Positions 22,769 to 30,857 of a DNA stretch of 35,611 bases are shown here, piece after piece (positions within the stretch are counted from its first letter, which is position 1; every line of letters starts with the position of its first letter). Below the pieces are notes generated by a model. The model was not told where the DNA came from, searched no databases, and worked only from the letters and a program-made list of their open reading frames with translations. The position numbers and the translations under genes are program-made. Source of the stretch: Bacteroidota bacterium (GTDB taxonomy: Bacteria; Chloroflexota; Anaerolineae; Aggregatilineales; Phototrophicaceae); NCBI GenBank assembly GCA_027492915.1, contig JAPUDW010000420.1, forward strand, positions 391-36,001, given 5' to 3'.

Positions 22769-24055
22769 CTAGCGGTTTGCATCCACCTCGGCGTTGTATT
22801 CGTCCTGCGCGGCTTGCAGGCTGGCGAGAATATCCTTGTCGGGGTTCTGGATCAGATCAACCACCGTATCCGCGAACTTCTGCTTACCCGCGCTGGAGTC
22901 GAAGAAGGTCGGCAGCGGTACGCCATAGTGGTTCAGGATGTCCGCCACGCCTACCCAATAGGTAGTGTGGAAGGTGGAGTCGCTCAAGCCGGAGGTCAGC
23001 GTGGGCAAGCCCCCGTAGGACTTGGCGTAGGCTGCGTTCCGTTCGGTGGTCATGTGCCAGTTGATGAAGGCTTTTGCGCCTTCGGGGTTGGGCGAGTCCA
23101 ATGGGATAGCCCAGCCGTTGAGGATGAGCAGTGTAGCAGGCTTCCCATCGCGGGTGTTGATCGGCGGGGCGAACTGCAAATCCCCCGCGTCGAGCGCCTT
23201 CTCAATCGCGGTCGAGTCAGCGGGATATTGGACACCATTGGGCGTGGTTAGCGGGTTCAGGAACACATAGGACCATGAACCAGCGAGGAACGCACCTGCC
23301 GAGCCATCCTTAAAGTTGTTCTCGTAGTCGAAGCCAGCTGCCAGCGCCGTATCCGGTATCGCACGGGCAGCGTATAGGGCGCGGATCGCCTCGATACCCT
23401 TCACTGCTTCGGGGGATGCCCAACTCGCATAACCGTTCTCGTCGGCAAATTTGACCCCGTAGCTGGTCAGCAGCGGGAAGAAAAACACGTCGAAGCCAAA
23501 TACATCGGCGCTCTTGCCCGTCACCGCGTATTCGGTGGTTGCGTCCACCAAGCCTTCGATACTGCCATCATAGCCGTTGGGATAGGCATCCGACCAGTAA
23601 TAGGTGAGGCTGGTCGCCATCGTCGTCGGGATGCACAAGATTTCGCCCGTGGGCGCGGTACAGGCTGACAGCGCCACCGGATTAATGTCGTCTTTCCACG
23701 GCGCTTGTTCGATAAAGTCGCGCAGGTCGGTCAGCGTGCCGTTGATGGCGAAGGGGCTGATGGCTGCCGCGCTGACGTAGGATACATCCGGCACATCGCC
23801 GCCGGAAAGCAGCGCGAGGTTCAGGTCGGTGCTGATAGTGTCGAAGGGGCGGGTGACATTCTTGAGCGTCACACCCTCGGCTTTGTATTCCTCGATGAGC
23901 GCCGCCATCCAGCGGTCTTGATCATTTTGTGGACTCTCGGAATTGTAGACCGTCCAAATCGTCAGGCTGTCGTCCTGTGCGGTGACCGTGCCGAGGCTCA
24001 ACGGCAGCAGCACGAGTAAAAAGGCGAACACCACATAACCCACGCGTTTCGTCAT
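22769..24055 (-). CDS. ABC transporter extracellular solute-binding protein (family 1)
   Basis: 428 residues from the ATG at 24055, which has AGGGAG seven bases upstream; a longer frame starts at 24079. A signal peptide is clear (TKRVGYVVFAFLLVLLPLSLGTVTAQ), without a lipobox Cys. The mature part starts DDSLTIWTVYNSESPQNDQDRW and has LLSGGDVPDVSYVSAAAI, TDLRDFI, and NGWAIPLDSPNPEGAKAFINW, all typical of sugar-type binding proteins. It would capture a solute outside the membrane and hand it to a permease. No permease or ATPase gene is adjacent: a divergent peptidase-E gene lies upstream and convergent genes downstream, so it is an orphan that must use a transporter encoded elsewhere. Confidence 0.87.
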   Translation of the reverse strand: MTKRVGYVVFAFLLVLLPLSLGTVTAQDDSLTIWTVYNSESPQNDQDRWMAALIEEYKAEGVTLKNVTRPFDTISTDLNLALLSGGDVPDVSYVSAAAISPFAINGTLTDLRDFIEQAPWKDDINPVALSACTAPTGEILCIPTTMATSLTYYWSDAYPNGYDGSIEGLVDATTEYAVTGKSADVFGFDVFFFPLLTSYGVKFADENGYASWASPEAVKGIEAIRALYAARAIPDTALAAGFDYENNFKDGSAGAFLAGSWSYVFLNPLTTPNGVQYPADSTAIEKALDAGDLQFAPPINTRDGKPATLLILNGWAIPLDSPNPEGAKAFINWHMTTERNAAYAKSYGGLPTLTSGLSDSTFHTTYWVGVADILNHYGVPLPTFFDSSAGKQKFADTVVDLIQNPDKDILASLQAAQDEYNAEVDANR

Positions 24056-24231
24056 CCAACCACTCCCTAACCCATCCAACTTAATCGGAATAGCGCAATC
24101 TTACCGCAGTCTGCGGGTAGGGGATATAGACAAGACATACAGCTTGGCGTGGTGGAGTTGAATAGATTGGTCATGATCGAGCGTGTTACACTCGTCCCGT
24201 TTTACATCACTTACCCAATAAGGATACGACC

Positions 24232-24930
24232 ATGCCTCATATTATCGCGATGGGTGGCGGCGGCTTCTCGATGGAGCCGGACAACCTCGCCCTCGACCGT
24301 TACGTGATCGCCACCAGTGGCAAGCCGCAGCCCAAGGTGTGCTTTTTGGCGCAGGCCAGCGGCGAGAGTTTGGATTACACCGTGCGCTTCTACAACGCCT
24401 TTAACCAGCTTGGCTGCATAGCCAGCCACCTATCGCTGTTCCAGCCGCATACTGCCGACCTCACGGGTTTCTTGCTCGGTCAAGACATCATTTACGTGGG
24501 CGGCGGCAACACCAAGAGTATGCTCGCCCTGTGGCGCGAGTGGCGCTTGGATGTGATTTTGCAGCAGGCGTATGCGCAGGGTGTGATACTGGCGGGCATC
24601 AGCGCGGGGTCGATCTGCTGGTTCGAGCGCGGCCTAACCGACTCGATCCCCGGTGCGCTCACGGCGCTGCCCTGCCTTGGCATGTTGAAGGGAAGCTGTA
24701 CACCGCACTACGACGGTGAAGCCCAGCGTCGTCCGTCCTATCAGCGGTTAGTGGGCAGCGGCGAATTGATCGCGGGTTACGCTTTTGATGACAGCGCGGC
24801 GGGGCATTTTGTGGATGGGGTGCTGCACGAGGTAGTGAGTTCACGCCCGAAGGCCAAAGGCTACCACGTTAGTGCGAAGGATGGGCAAGCGGTCGAGCAG
24901 GTGTTGGACACGCGCTATTTGAATACGTGA
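24232..24930 (+). CDS. Peptidase family S51 (dipeptidase E-like)
   Basis: 232 residues, the size of PepE. It starts with HIIAMGGGGFS, has the GQDIIYVGGGNT stretch and the nucleophile elbow LAGISAGSICWFE with S124 at the catalytic place, then PHYDGE with H159. These match the Ser-His arrangement of alpha-aspartyl dipeptidase E rather than cyanophycinase, which is longer. It would cleave dipeptides with N-terminal Asp in the cytoplasm. AAGGA ribosome site upstream. The gene diverges from the solute-binding protein. Its TGA stop is followed six bases later by a copy of the 29-base palindrome. Confidence 0.87.
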   Translation: MPHIIAMGGGGFSMEPDNLALDRYVIATSGKPQPKVCFLAQASGESLDYTVRFYNAFNQLGCIASHLSLFQPHTADLTGFLLGQDIIYVGGGNTKSMLALWREWRLDVILQQAYAQGVILAGISAGSICWFERGLTDSIPGALTALPCLGMLKGSCTPHYDGEAQRRPSYQRLVGSGELIAGYAFDDSAAGHFVDGVLHEVVSSRPKAKGYHVSAKDGQAVEQVLDTRYLNT

Positions 24931-24935
24931 TGCTT

Positions 24936-24964
24936 GTGGGGGCTTGCCGCCGGCAAACCCCCAC
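24936..24964. repeat. 29-base dispersed palindrome, copy 2
   Basis: GTGGGGGCTTGC, loop CGCCG, GCAAACCCCCAC; one T/C difference leaves a G-T wobble in the stem. Five bases after the peptidase-E stop and 17 before the stop of the convergent gene. Same layout as copies at 8585 and 29029. Confidence 0.8.
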
Positions 24965-24981
24965 GCAACTATTGATGTGGG

Positions 24982-25806
24982 TTAACTGTTACCGCATTGG
25001 CCGGTGCCGCGCGCAAATTGGTCGCTGACCCAACCCTGCGTGTCTTGCCAGATGATCTGGTACCAGCCAGCGACACGCCCTGTCACCGTCCATTTGGTGT
25101 TGTAGGCGAGGCGGGTGAGAACCTTGCTGGTGGTGTTGGCTTCGGCACGCAGACGAACCGTCTTGCTGATGGTCAGGGTGCAGTTGCCGACCGCGCCGAT
25201 GACGGCCGGTGTGCCGGTTACGCCGGGGGCGAGGGTTGCACCGGGGACGGGGGTGCCGACCACTTCGGGCGCTGCCGGAGCCGCAGGTGCCGCGCCGCCG
25301 GAGTTGGTGAGCATCACGATACCGGCTGTCGATAGGCTGGCGCAGGTATATGTGCCGTCAGACTCGCCGGTAAGCTGCTGCAACGTGCGTGGGGACTGGT
25401 TGGCATCCAAGAAGTAGATGTAACCCGCGCCGAGCAAGCAAATCTTGAAGGGATTGTTGAAGCTAGTCACCGTGCCGCCGCCGAACAGAATGGCGTACAC
25501 ATCAACCGCCTGATTGATGCCGAGGTCTATAGCCGCTTGGCTGCCGATTTCTGCCGCGTTCACCAGATACTTGCCGCTTTGTACCAATGGGCGGCAGTAA
25601 ATACCCCCGCTGGAAACCGTGCCGTAGGGGATGTCATAACGGACGATGGGCGTAGTCGCGCCGGTACGGTCGGCGCACAGCGGGCGCGGGTCGTAGGTGG
25701 CTTGCATGGCGGGGCCAGCCGTGACCACACTCATTGGGACGCTGCTCAACATCAAAAGGATGCAGACAGCGAGAAGTGTCGATAAGAAAAAAGCCATTTT
25801 ACGCAT
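24982..25806 (-). CDS. Secreted protein with C-terminal bacterial SH3 domain
   Basis: 274 residues with GAGGAGAAA upstream. A signal peptide occupies residues 1-30 (KMAFFLSTLLAVCILLMLSS). Residues 35-165 contain five or so cysteines and a repeated GIYC/KIC/YTC pattern, an unrecognised outer domain. A Pro/Ala/Thr linker (170-205) leads to an SH3b domain at 210-266 with TVRLRAEANTTSKVLTRL, WTVTGRVAGWYQI and GWVSDQFA. SH3b domains bind cell-wall or other peptide ligands. It may work with the similar SH3-containing WD40 protein at 27114. Convergent with the peptidase-E gene. Confidence 0.8.
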   Translation of the reverse strand: MRKMAFFLSTLLAVCILLMLSSVPMSVVTAGPAMQATYDPRPLCADRTGATTPIVRYDIPYGTVSSGGIYCRPLVQSGKYLVNAAEIGSQAAIDLGINQAVDVYAILFGGGTVTSFNNPFKICLLGAGYIYFLDANQSPRTLQQLTGESDGTYTCASLSTAGIVMLTNSGGAAPAAPAAPEVVGTPVPGATLAPGVTGTPAVIGAVGNCTLTISKTVRLRAEANTTSKVLTRLAYNTKWTVTGRVAGWYQIIWQDTQGWVSDQFARGTGQCGNS

Positions 25807-25882
25807 GTGTATTTCTCCTCACTTGGCAAACGAACACGCCGATTATAACGCATCCCTGCAAGTTGAGGATGGTACGTGTGGG

Positions 25883-26317
25883 TTAGTTAGGCCAGTTGCG
25901 GTAGCGGAGTTTATCTTTGAGCGTGGCGAGCAGCGTGGGCAGGTCGGTTAGGTGGGCGGCGTGGCATTCCAGCATCTTGCGCCCATCTTGATCCCACACG
26001 GTTAGCAGGCGGCGGTTTGGGCGCGTGTCCAAGTACCAGTTGTCGAGTTCTTCAAACGGGCGGTAGCGCCAGCCGTGGATGCGGATGCGTAACCCATCCG
26101 CCAGCACATCCACACCCTCGCGCCAGATGTACAGCGCGGGCAGCGCCATCACCACCAACGGCAGCAGCAAACGCGGGTCAGCCAGATGCGGCGTGAACCC
26201 ACGCGCGACGAGGAGGCTGATGAGCAGGATGCAGGCAGGCAGCACCCACAATACGACGAGCGCGTAGCGGAAACGGGTAGTCAGGCGGTGGCGGCTGAGG
26301 ACAGGCTCTTGGGGCAT
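25883..26317 (-). CDS. Small membrane protein with PH-like C-terminal domain
   Basis: 144 residues. Two hydrophobic helices (ALVVLWVLPACILLISLLVA, LLLPLVVMALPALYIW) are followed by VDVLADGLRIRIHGWRYRPFEELDNWYLDTRPNRRLLTVWDQDGRKML, which has the strand order of bacterial PH-like domains, and a closing helix. The layout resembles the larger neighbour at 26321-27073 and suggests membrane-bound scaffolds. It starts three bases after that gene's stop, so the two are one operon. Specific function unknown. Confidence 0.72.
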   Translation of the reverse strand: MPQEPVLSRHRLTTRFRYALVVLWVLPACILLISLLVARGFTPHLADPRLLLPLVVMALPALYIWREGVDVLADGLRIRIHGWRYRPFEELDNWYLDTRPNRRLLTVWDQDGRKMLECHAAHLTDLPTLLATLKDKLRYRNWPN

Positions 26318-26320
26318 AGC

Positions 26321-27073
26321 TCATACTCCAAAACGATCCCGCTGGTGATTTTTCATGGTCGAGTGGGCGACTTCTAGAAAGCCGCCGACGTTATCAACCG
26401 TATGCATATTGTACTGCCGAACTTTTTGGAAGCCGCCGGATTTCGCCCGTTGGTAGATGGTCAGCTTCTTACCCACCAGCCGCGCATCGACTTCCGACCA
26501 CGGAATTTCCTTTTTATCGACTTCGATACCCCCCGGCCACACCGTCAGCTTGGGGTGCAGCACGACGGGGCGTTCCTCGCGGATAGCACGGGCGATATAC
26601 ACGCCGGTCACCTGCGCGGCATAGCGGCGGATGTACTGCGCCCAGCGGTCGAGGTCGCCGTAGCGCTTGTCAATATTCAGCACCTGCCCGTTCTTCATGG
26701 TCAATCGTAAGGCACGGCTGCCTTCGCGGTAGGTATGCAGCGACCCCCAACCGAACTTTTGGGTCTCATCGCCGCGTGTTCGGACGATCCCCTGATTAAA
26801 TAACTTGAGCGTTTCATTCTTGGTACGGAACCAGCGCACGAAGTTGACTATGGCGCGGATGAGGAACAGCAGGCCACCAATGGCGATCACAATTGTTATC
26901 GGTGCCCACAACCCATACGGCAGCTTATCGAGGTTTGATGCTTCGTATAAGCCCCAGATGGCGAAAATGGCGATGATGACCCCCAGCAGCGACAGCCACG
27001 CGCGGCGGAAGAAGGGTCTGCGGCTGAGTGTGGCTTGCACATACAACTTCGTTTTCGGTGTTGCGGATGCCAT
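26321..27073 (-). CDS. Membrane protein with PH-like domains (DUF6585-like)
   Basis: 250 residues with GGGGGA eight bases before the ATG. Two membrane helices (about 25-45 and 57-77) are followed by ETLKLFNQGIVRTRGDETQKFGWGSLHTYREGSRALRL and later HPKLTVWPGGIEVDKKEIPWSEVDARLVGKKLTIYQ, two stretches each with the strand pattern seen in PH-like membrane proteins. The F-x-x-G-(I)-x-x-x-G...W...L-x-x-Y motif agrees with the DUF6585-type family, tentatively. It ends in TGA three bases from the next start and probably acts with that smaller neighbour at the membrane. Confidence 0.7.
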   Translation of the reverse strand: MASATPKTKLYVQATLSRRPFFRRAWLSLLGVIIAIFAIWGLYEASNLDKLPYGLWAPITIVIAIGGLLFLIRAIVNFVRWFRTKNETLKLFNQGIVRTRGDETQKFGWGSLHTYREGSRALRLTMKNGQVLNIDKRYGDLDRWAQYIRRYAAQVTGVYIARAIREERPVVLHPKLTVWPGGIEVDKKEIPWSEVDARLVGKKLTIYQRAKSGGFQKVRQYNMHTVDNVGGFLEVAHSTMKNHQRDRFGV

Positions 27074-27113
27074 GACATATCCCCCTGATAACGTGTGCTG
27101 TTGTCGTCAGATA

Positions 27114-28340
27114 TTAACCAACACTTGCATCCGTTGGTATGCCCCAGATCATCAACTTACCGGTCGAGTCGTGCGAAAGTATCGCCGCCGTACTAAATTC
27201 GAGCTGTGTCACGCTGGCTTCGTGGCCGTTGAGCACCGCCAACGAACCGCCATCCGGCATACTCCACAACCGGACGCTGGTATCCGCGCCGCCGGATGCA
27301 AGGATACTCCCGCGCTGGTCGAAGGCGAGGCTGGTTACCGAGCCGGTGTGGGCGTTGATCTCCGTCAGTAGTTCCAGTTCGGACGTTTGAATATCCACAT
27401 TCCAAATTTTGATGATACCGTCCGCATCGCCAGTCGCCAGATAATATGCAAACCGGATACCGTCAATACCGACCGCCATGCTGTTCACTGCCGTGTCATG
27501 AGCCTCAATCCGGCTCAGAACTTCATTCGTGCGGTAATCCAAGAAGGTAATCGAACCATCTGCCCCGCCGAGGATGAGGGTCGAATCATCCAGCTCATTC
27601 GGGACATAAGGGGTATTCACATCCGCCGTGTAAAGCTGGCTAATCGTGTTGGCGTTGTCCGTCGTGATGAGTTGAATGACGGGTGCAGTCGGCGTAGCGG
27701 TGGGTGCCGCAACTGTACCGAGTGGCTCCAACCAATATTCCCCATCCTGCCCTTCGCCCGTCCAGCCGATGAGGTTGTTATAATTAATCTGCCACCACAC
27801 AATTTTATCGAGTGTCGTACAGCGCGGCCCATCCAGCACCACAAACGAATCTTGCGGTGGGATTTGGCCGAGGGGTTGGCTGCTGCTGCCCGGTTGTTCG
27901 CGCATGACATTCGGCAGGCCGCCTTCCACCACCTGCGCATCCATACCTTTGCTCAAGCGTGGCGCGAGGAAATCGGGGTCGTCCGGCGGTGGACAGGGTG
28001 GGACAGTTACAGGCGCGGGAGCCGTACCGCACAGTACGACGATGCTCTCATCCTCCGAAACGCGGTAGTCATAAACGGTGCCGCCGTAGGTGATGATGAA
28101 CTGGAAGCCGCTGGTTTGCACATCCGCGTAAGACACGCCCTGCTGCGGGCAGCCCAGCGCTGGCGAGGCATACACCGTTTGCTGGTAATTCCACGCCTCG
28201 ACCTGTGTCAGCGTAACCGTTCGGTTGGTGAGTGTACTCAAATCCTCCAGCGCGACATTAATCTGGTCAGGCGCACTTTGTGCCATGACCGGCATAACGA
28301 CCAACACTGCGGCTGCGAGAATGATTAAATATTTGATCAT
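27114..28340 (-). CDS. Secreted SH3 and WD40-repeat protein
   Basis: 408 residues with AAGGA upstream and a clear signal peptide (IKYLIILAAAVLVVMPVMAQ). Residues 26-105 form an unrecognised domain with two or three cysteines; 133-207 is an SH3-like module (VVWWQINYNNLIGWTGE), followed by a Thr/Pro linker and about four WD40 units at 250-400 (LGGADGSITFLDYRT, LATGDADGIIKIWN, LASGGADTSVRLWS, LSHDSTGKLMIWG). Four blades is short for a closed propeller, so it may dimerise or be incomplete. Likely an envelope or extracellular scaffold. It is followed 40 bases on by the PH-like pair on the same strand, suggesting co-expression. Confidence 0.82.
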   Translation of the reverse strand: MIKYLIILAAAVLVVMPVMAQSAPDQINVALEDLSTLTNRTVTLTQVEAWNYQQTVYASPALGCPQQGVSYADVQTSGFQFIITYGGTVYDYRVSEDESIVVLCGTAPAPVTVPPCPPPDDPDFLAPRLSKGMDAQVVEGGLPNVMREQPGSSSQPLGQIPPQDSFVVLDGPRCTTLDKIVWWQINYNNLIGWTGEGQDGEYWLEPLGTVAAPTATPTAPVIQLITTDNANTISQLYTADVNTPYVPNELDDSTLILGGADGSITFLDYRTNEVLSRIEAHDTAVNSMAVGIDGIRFAYYLATGDADGIIKIWNVDIQTSELELLTEINAHTGSVTSLAFDQRGSILASGGADTSVRLWSMPDGGSLAVLNGHEASVTQLEFSTAAILSHDSTGKLMIWGIPTDASVG

Positions 28341-28506
28341 ACCTGATCCTTAAATGCGATAAACCACAAAACATGGTGCGATTTTATCATTAAATGCTGA
28401 TATGTCGTATTACGGTCTCATCACGCGCCTTACAGATGGGTTGGCAGCAGGTTCAGATGTGGGCATAATCGTGCTCATATGACGGCATATTTTAGGTAGG
28501 ATCAAT

Positions 28507-29013
28507 GTGAATAAGCAGGATGTCATACGGCTGTTTGACTACAACTTTTGGGCGAACAAACGGGTATGGGCGTGTGTGGTCAAGTTGAGCGCCGAACAGT
28601 TCACCCACCCCACCGATTACTCAATTGGCTCGGTACATGCGCAGGTCGTACATACCTTGGAGGTTGAGTGGTTGTGGCTGCGCCGGATGCAGAACTTGCC
28701 GCCCGATCCGTTCCTCACGCCCGACGATTACCCGACCTATGAGGCGATCCGTACACGCTGGGATAGGGTCGAGGCCGCGTGGTGGGTATATCTGAACGCG
28801 CTGCCGGATGGCGAGTTGCAGGGTGTAGTGGAATATACCAGCCGCACTGATGGCAAAATCTACAGTACGCCCGTGTGGGAATCGCTGTATCAAATCCTCA
28901 ATCACAGCACCGACCACCGTTCCCAAACGCTGGCCCAGATTCACCGCGCCGGTGGCGAGACCATCGCGCAGGATTTCGTGTACTATACGTGGGAGAAACC
29001 GGACGCGGTTTAA
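28507..29013 (+). CDS. DinB-family protein
   Basis: 168 residues from a GTG with AGGTAGGA upstream. Four-helix DinB pattern: VIRLFDYNFWANKRVWACV opens it, H49 in VVHTLEVEWLW and H133 and H137 in NHSTDHRSQ give the three-histidine metal site of DinB/YfiT metal-dependent enzymes. These proteins include thiol transferases and damage-induced proteins; the substrate is unknown. It stands alone on the plus strand, diverging from the WD40 gene and converging on the YrdB-like gene with a palindrome between. Confidence 0.85.
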   Translation: MNKQDVIRLFDYNFWANKRVWACVVKLSAEQFTHPTDYSIGSVHAQVVHTLEVEWLWLRRMQNLPPDPFLTPDDYPTYEAIRTRWDRVEAAWWVYLNALPDGELQGVVEYTSRTDGKIYSTPVWESLYQILNHSTDHRSQTLAQIHRAGGETIAQDFVYYTWEKPDAV

Positions 29014-29028
29014 GAAATATTTTCAATT

Positions 29029-29057
29029 GTAGGGGTTTGCCGCCGGCAAACCCCTAC
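29029..29057. repeat. 29-base dispersed palindrome, copy 3
   Basis: GTAGGGGTTTGC, loop CGCCG, GCAAACCCCTAC: the arms match perfectly. It starts 15 bases after the DinB stop and overlaps the next gene's stop codon: the TAG of the minus-strand gene at 29054 is supplied by the repeat arm. Confidence 0.85.
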
Positions 29058-29392
29058 TGTTTCCACACGTAAATCAGCACTTGGTTGACCACCGCCACCA
29101 CCACAAACACCAGCGCTAATGCTGGTTGACCGGCCACCGCCAGCGCGACCGCCGCCCCGATAAACAGCAGCAGCGACAGCAGGATGCGTGGCACGGGTGG
29201 CAAACGCCGTGCCGAGCGCGGCGCGTTATAAACACCCCAGATGACAATAGCGACCAGTGGTAAGCCCACCGCCAGCACGACTTTAATCAGCGTGCTTTCG
29301 CCGGATTGCGCCCCCCAATAAGCAAAAGCCCCTAACATCGCCAATTCGAGCAAGAAGCTCACCGCCGCGTTGATGCCTTTCAGTATCGTCAT
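29054..29392 (-). CDS. YrdB/DUF2568-family small membrane protein
   Basis: 112 residues with four helices (INAAVSFLLELAMLGAFAYWG, LIKVVLAVGLPLVAIVIWGVY, RILLSLLLFIGAAVALAVAG, ALALVFVVVAVVNQVLIYVW) and the loop VYNAPRSARRLPPVPR, the family signature (W-G-x-(F/Y)-x-A-P-x-S). GGAGC upstream of the ATG. The role of this family is not established; an integral membrane position is certain from hydrophobicity. Its last codons lie in the 29-base palindrome. Confidence 0.85.
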   Translation of the reverse strand: MTILKGINAAVSFLLELAMLGAFAYWGAQSGESTLIKVVLAVGLPLVAIVIWGVYNAPRSARRLPPVPRILLSLLLFIGAAVALAVAGQPALALVFVVVAVVNQVLIYVWKQ

Positions 29393-29498
29393 GGTTGTTG
29401 TGCTCCATAGTTGTGTGCGGTAATTTTAAACGTGTCTTGAAGTCCCTCGCCATGAGGGAGAGGGATTTAGGGTGAGGGTTTAGGCCGATATATAATCT

Positions 29499-30020
29499 TT
29501 ATACGTAACGGCGGCGCGTGGGTTTCTCGTAACTTTCTGCCAGCGGGATGTAAATGTCGATCTCGCTTTGCGCCTGCCCCGGTAGGTAGCGCCGATCCCA
29601 CACCTCGTAGCTGAAGGGCGGCTGAATGCGCTGCTTGCGTGGTAGCCAGTGGCGGTAAATGAAGCTGTAGGTGCGGTTAATCCACACCTCGGAGCCAACA
29701 TGCGTAACTTTGGCATAACGCCCCGCCGGAACCGGATAGCCGACCATGCCTTCCGGCAGCGTGTCGAGGTTTTCGACCACACAGCCGAGGATGCAGGTAT
29801 ACGTCGTGCGGTCGTTGAAGAAGCCGCCCGCCGGATAAATTTGCATCAGGATTTTATGGCTGCCGACACGGTTGGGGATGTCGATGCTGCGCTTGAAGAA
29901 GGTCGCCTCTAACCGTTTGATCGCGCCGTGTTCCATGTTGGCTTGTACCGTCGTCCGTATCGACAGGCCAATGATCGAAAAACCGTCACGCTGGGCAATG
30001 GTGGGGGTGAAATGGCTCAT
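29499..30020 (-). CDS. GyrI-like / AraC effector-binding domain protein
   Basis: 173 residues. The core GYPVPAGRYAKVTHVGSEVWINRTYSFIYRHWLPR and the end YEVWDRRYLPGQAQSEIDIYIPL match stand-alone effector-binding (GyrI-like, Rob C-terminal) domains: an F/Y-x-V-W-D-x-R-Y strand followed by an acidic pocket residue in SEIDIYIP. Such proteins bind small hydrophobic or cationic ligands and act as drug binders or as sensors for a separate regulator. No HTH is present. The region just upstream contains ILGCVVENLDTLPEGMV, also typical. Between it and the YrdB gene a CCCTC/GAGGG hairpin (29444-29458) may end transcription. Confidence 0.82.
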   Translation of the reverse strand: MSHFTPTIAQRDGFSIIGLSIRTTVQANMEHGAIKRLEATFFKRSIDIPNRVGSHKILMQIYPAGGFFNDRTTYTCILGCVVENLDTLPEGMVGYPVPAGRYAKVTHVGSEVWINRTYSFIYRHWLPRKQRIQPPFSYEVWDRRYLPGQAQSEIDIYIPLAESYEKPTRRRYV

Positions 30021-30268
30021 AGGCGACCTACATCTGTATAGCGGACGTTATACCTCTATTTTACTATTGAAGTGGTCTGCCGAAAGTTCTTAGTATTAAA
30101 TCTTGGCGTTCTTGGCGACTTGGCGGTTAATCCTTTTCTTATGACTTTCGTGAAGTTATTTTAAATGATAGTAAATTGCCATGCGTTTTTTCCCTCCACA
30201 TTAAAACCTGCTGTGAATGTCCCAACGTAGGCCAGCCGTATTTCGCGCGATTTCCAACCTATGGTATC
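30021..30268. other. Divergent intergenic region with short CTTGGCG repeats
   Basis: About 250 bases between divergent genes. Three CTTGGCG heptamers start at 30102, 30111 and 30119. A plus-strand frame extends here from 30176 but its N-terminus (Cys-rich, no ribosome site) does not fit the domain that follows. The promoter of the gene at 30269 must lie here; I see no clear -10. Confidence 0.4.
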
Positions 30269-30826
30269 ATGTTCACCATGCCACCTTCACCAGATACCCA
30301 ACCCAACTATCACTTTCTACTCATCGCCCCCGGCCTCGGCGCGGAATGGCTGTTTGACGCGGGGCGTGCCTATTGGACGCGCTTTCGCCCGATTGTGGTT
30401 ACTGACCTTGAACTCGTGCGGCTGATCCCCAAGGGTTACACCATCATCGTTACCCTCGTGGCGCGGCGTGATACCGCCAGCCAGTGGGGCGTTTGGTTGG
30501 CGCAAAACGTGCCGGATGCGCTTCTGGACAGCGTGGTGTTTGACGCCTTCGAGGATACCCGTAACGCGCTCAACCAGCGGGCACAGCTTAACCAGCCCTT
30601 CGGTGTGGAAATGAAACCCACGCCGACCCCCGAAGTCCCGATTAGCCCAACCCCCGGTTCGCTCATCAGCGCCGATGGCTTTATCCCGCCTACCCGCGCG
30701 GCTGGCGGCTTCATTACTCAGACACCCACACCCGCCGTTGCTGAACCGGTCGCAGCGCCCACCCTAGAACCACAAGCCCCCAGTCAACCGATTTACCCGA
30801 CCCCCGGCCCCATTACCGGCGGATGA
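30269..30826 (+). CDS. Protein with an unnamed N-terminal domain (shared with the next gene) and Pro-rich tail
   Basis: 185 residues from the ATG at 30269 (ATG at 30278 is equally possible; neither has a strong ribosome site). Residues about 14-112 form one domain: LLIAPGLGAEWLFDAGRAYW, TRFRPIVVTDLELVRLIPKG, then VARRD and the end at FG. The same pattern recurs in the last 100 residues of the glycosidase-like protein downstream (APG-x5-W-x4-GR-x-YW-x2-F-x-PIV-x-T...IP...FG). After it comes a Pro/Thr-rich tail of about 70 residues, mostly disordered. No signal peptide. The downstream start is 31 bases away, so they are one operon. Function of the domain is unknown. Confidence 0.75.
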   Translation: MFTMPPSPDTQPNYHFLLIAPGLGAEWLFDAGRAYWTRFRPIVVTDLELVRLIPKGYTIIVTLVARRDTASQWGVWLAQNVPDALLDSVVFDAFEDTRNALNQRAQLNQPFGVEMKPTPTPEVPISPTPGSLISADGFIPPTRAAGGFITQTPTPAVAEPVAAPTLEPQAPSQPIYPTPGPITGG

Positions 30827-30857
30827 CCCGCTTTACCAGAATGAATGAGGTGCAGGA

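Noticed and set aside
27387..28328. 313-codon plus-strand frame opposite the SH3-WD40 gene
   Set aside because: The minus strand has signal peptide, SH3 and WD40 motifs with a ribosome site; this frame has none.
30102..30125. Three CTTGGCG heptamers as a possible CRISPR or iteron array
   Set aside because: Units are too short and spacing too small (8-9 bases) for CRISPR, and no replication gene is nearby.
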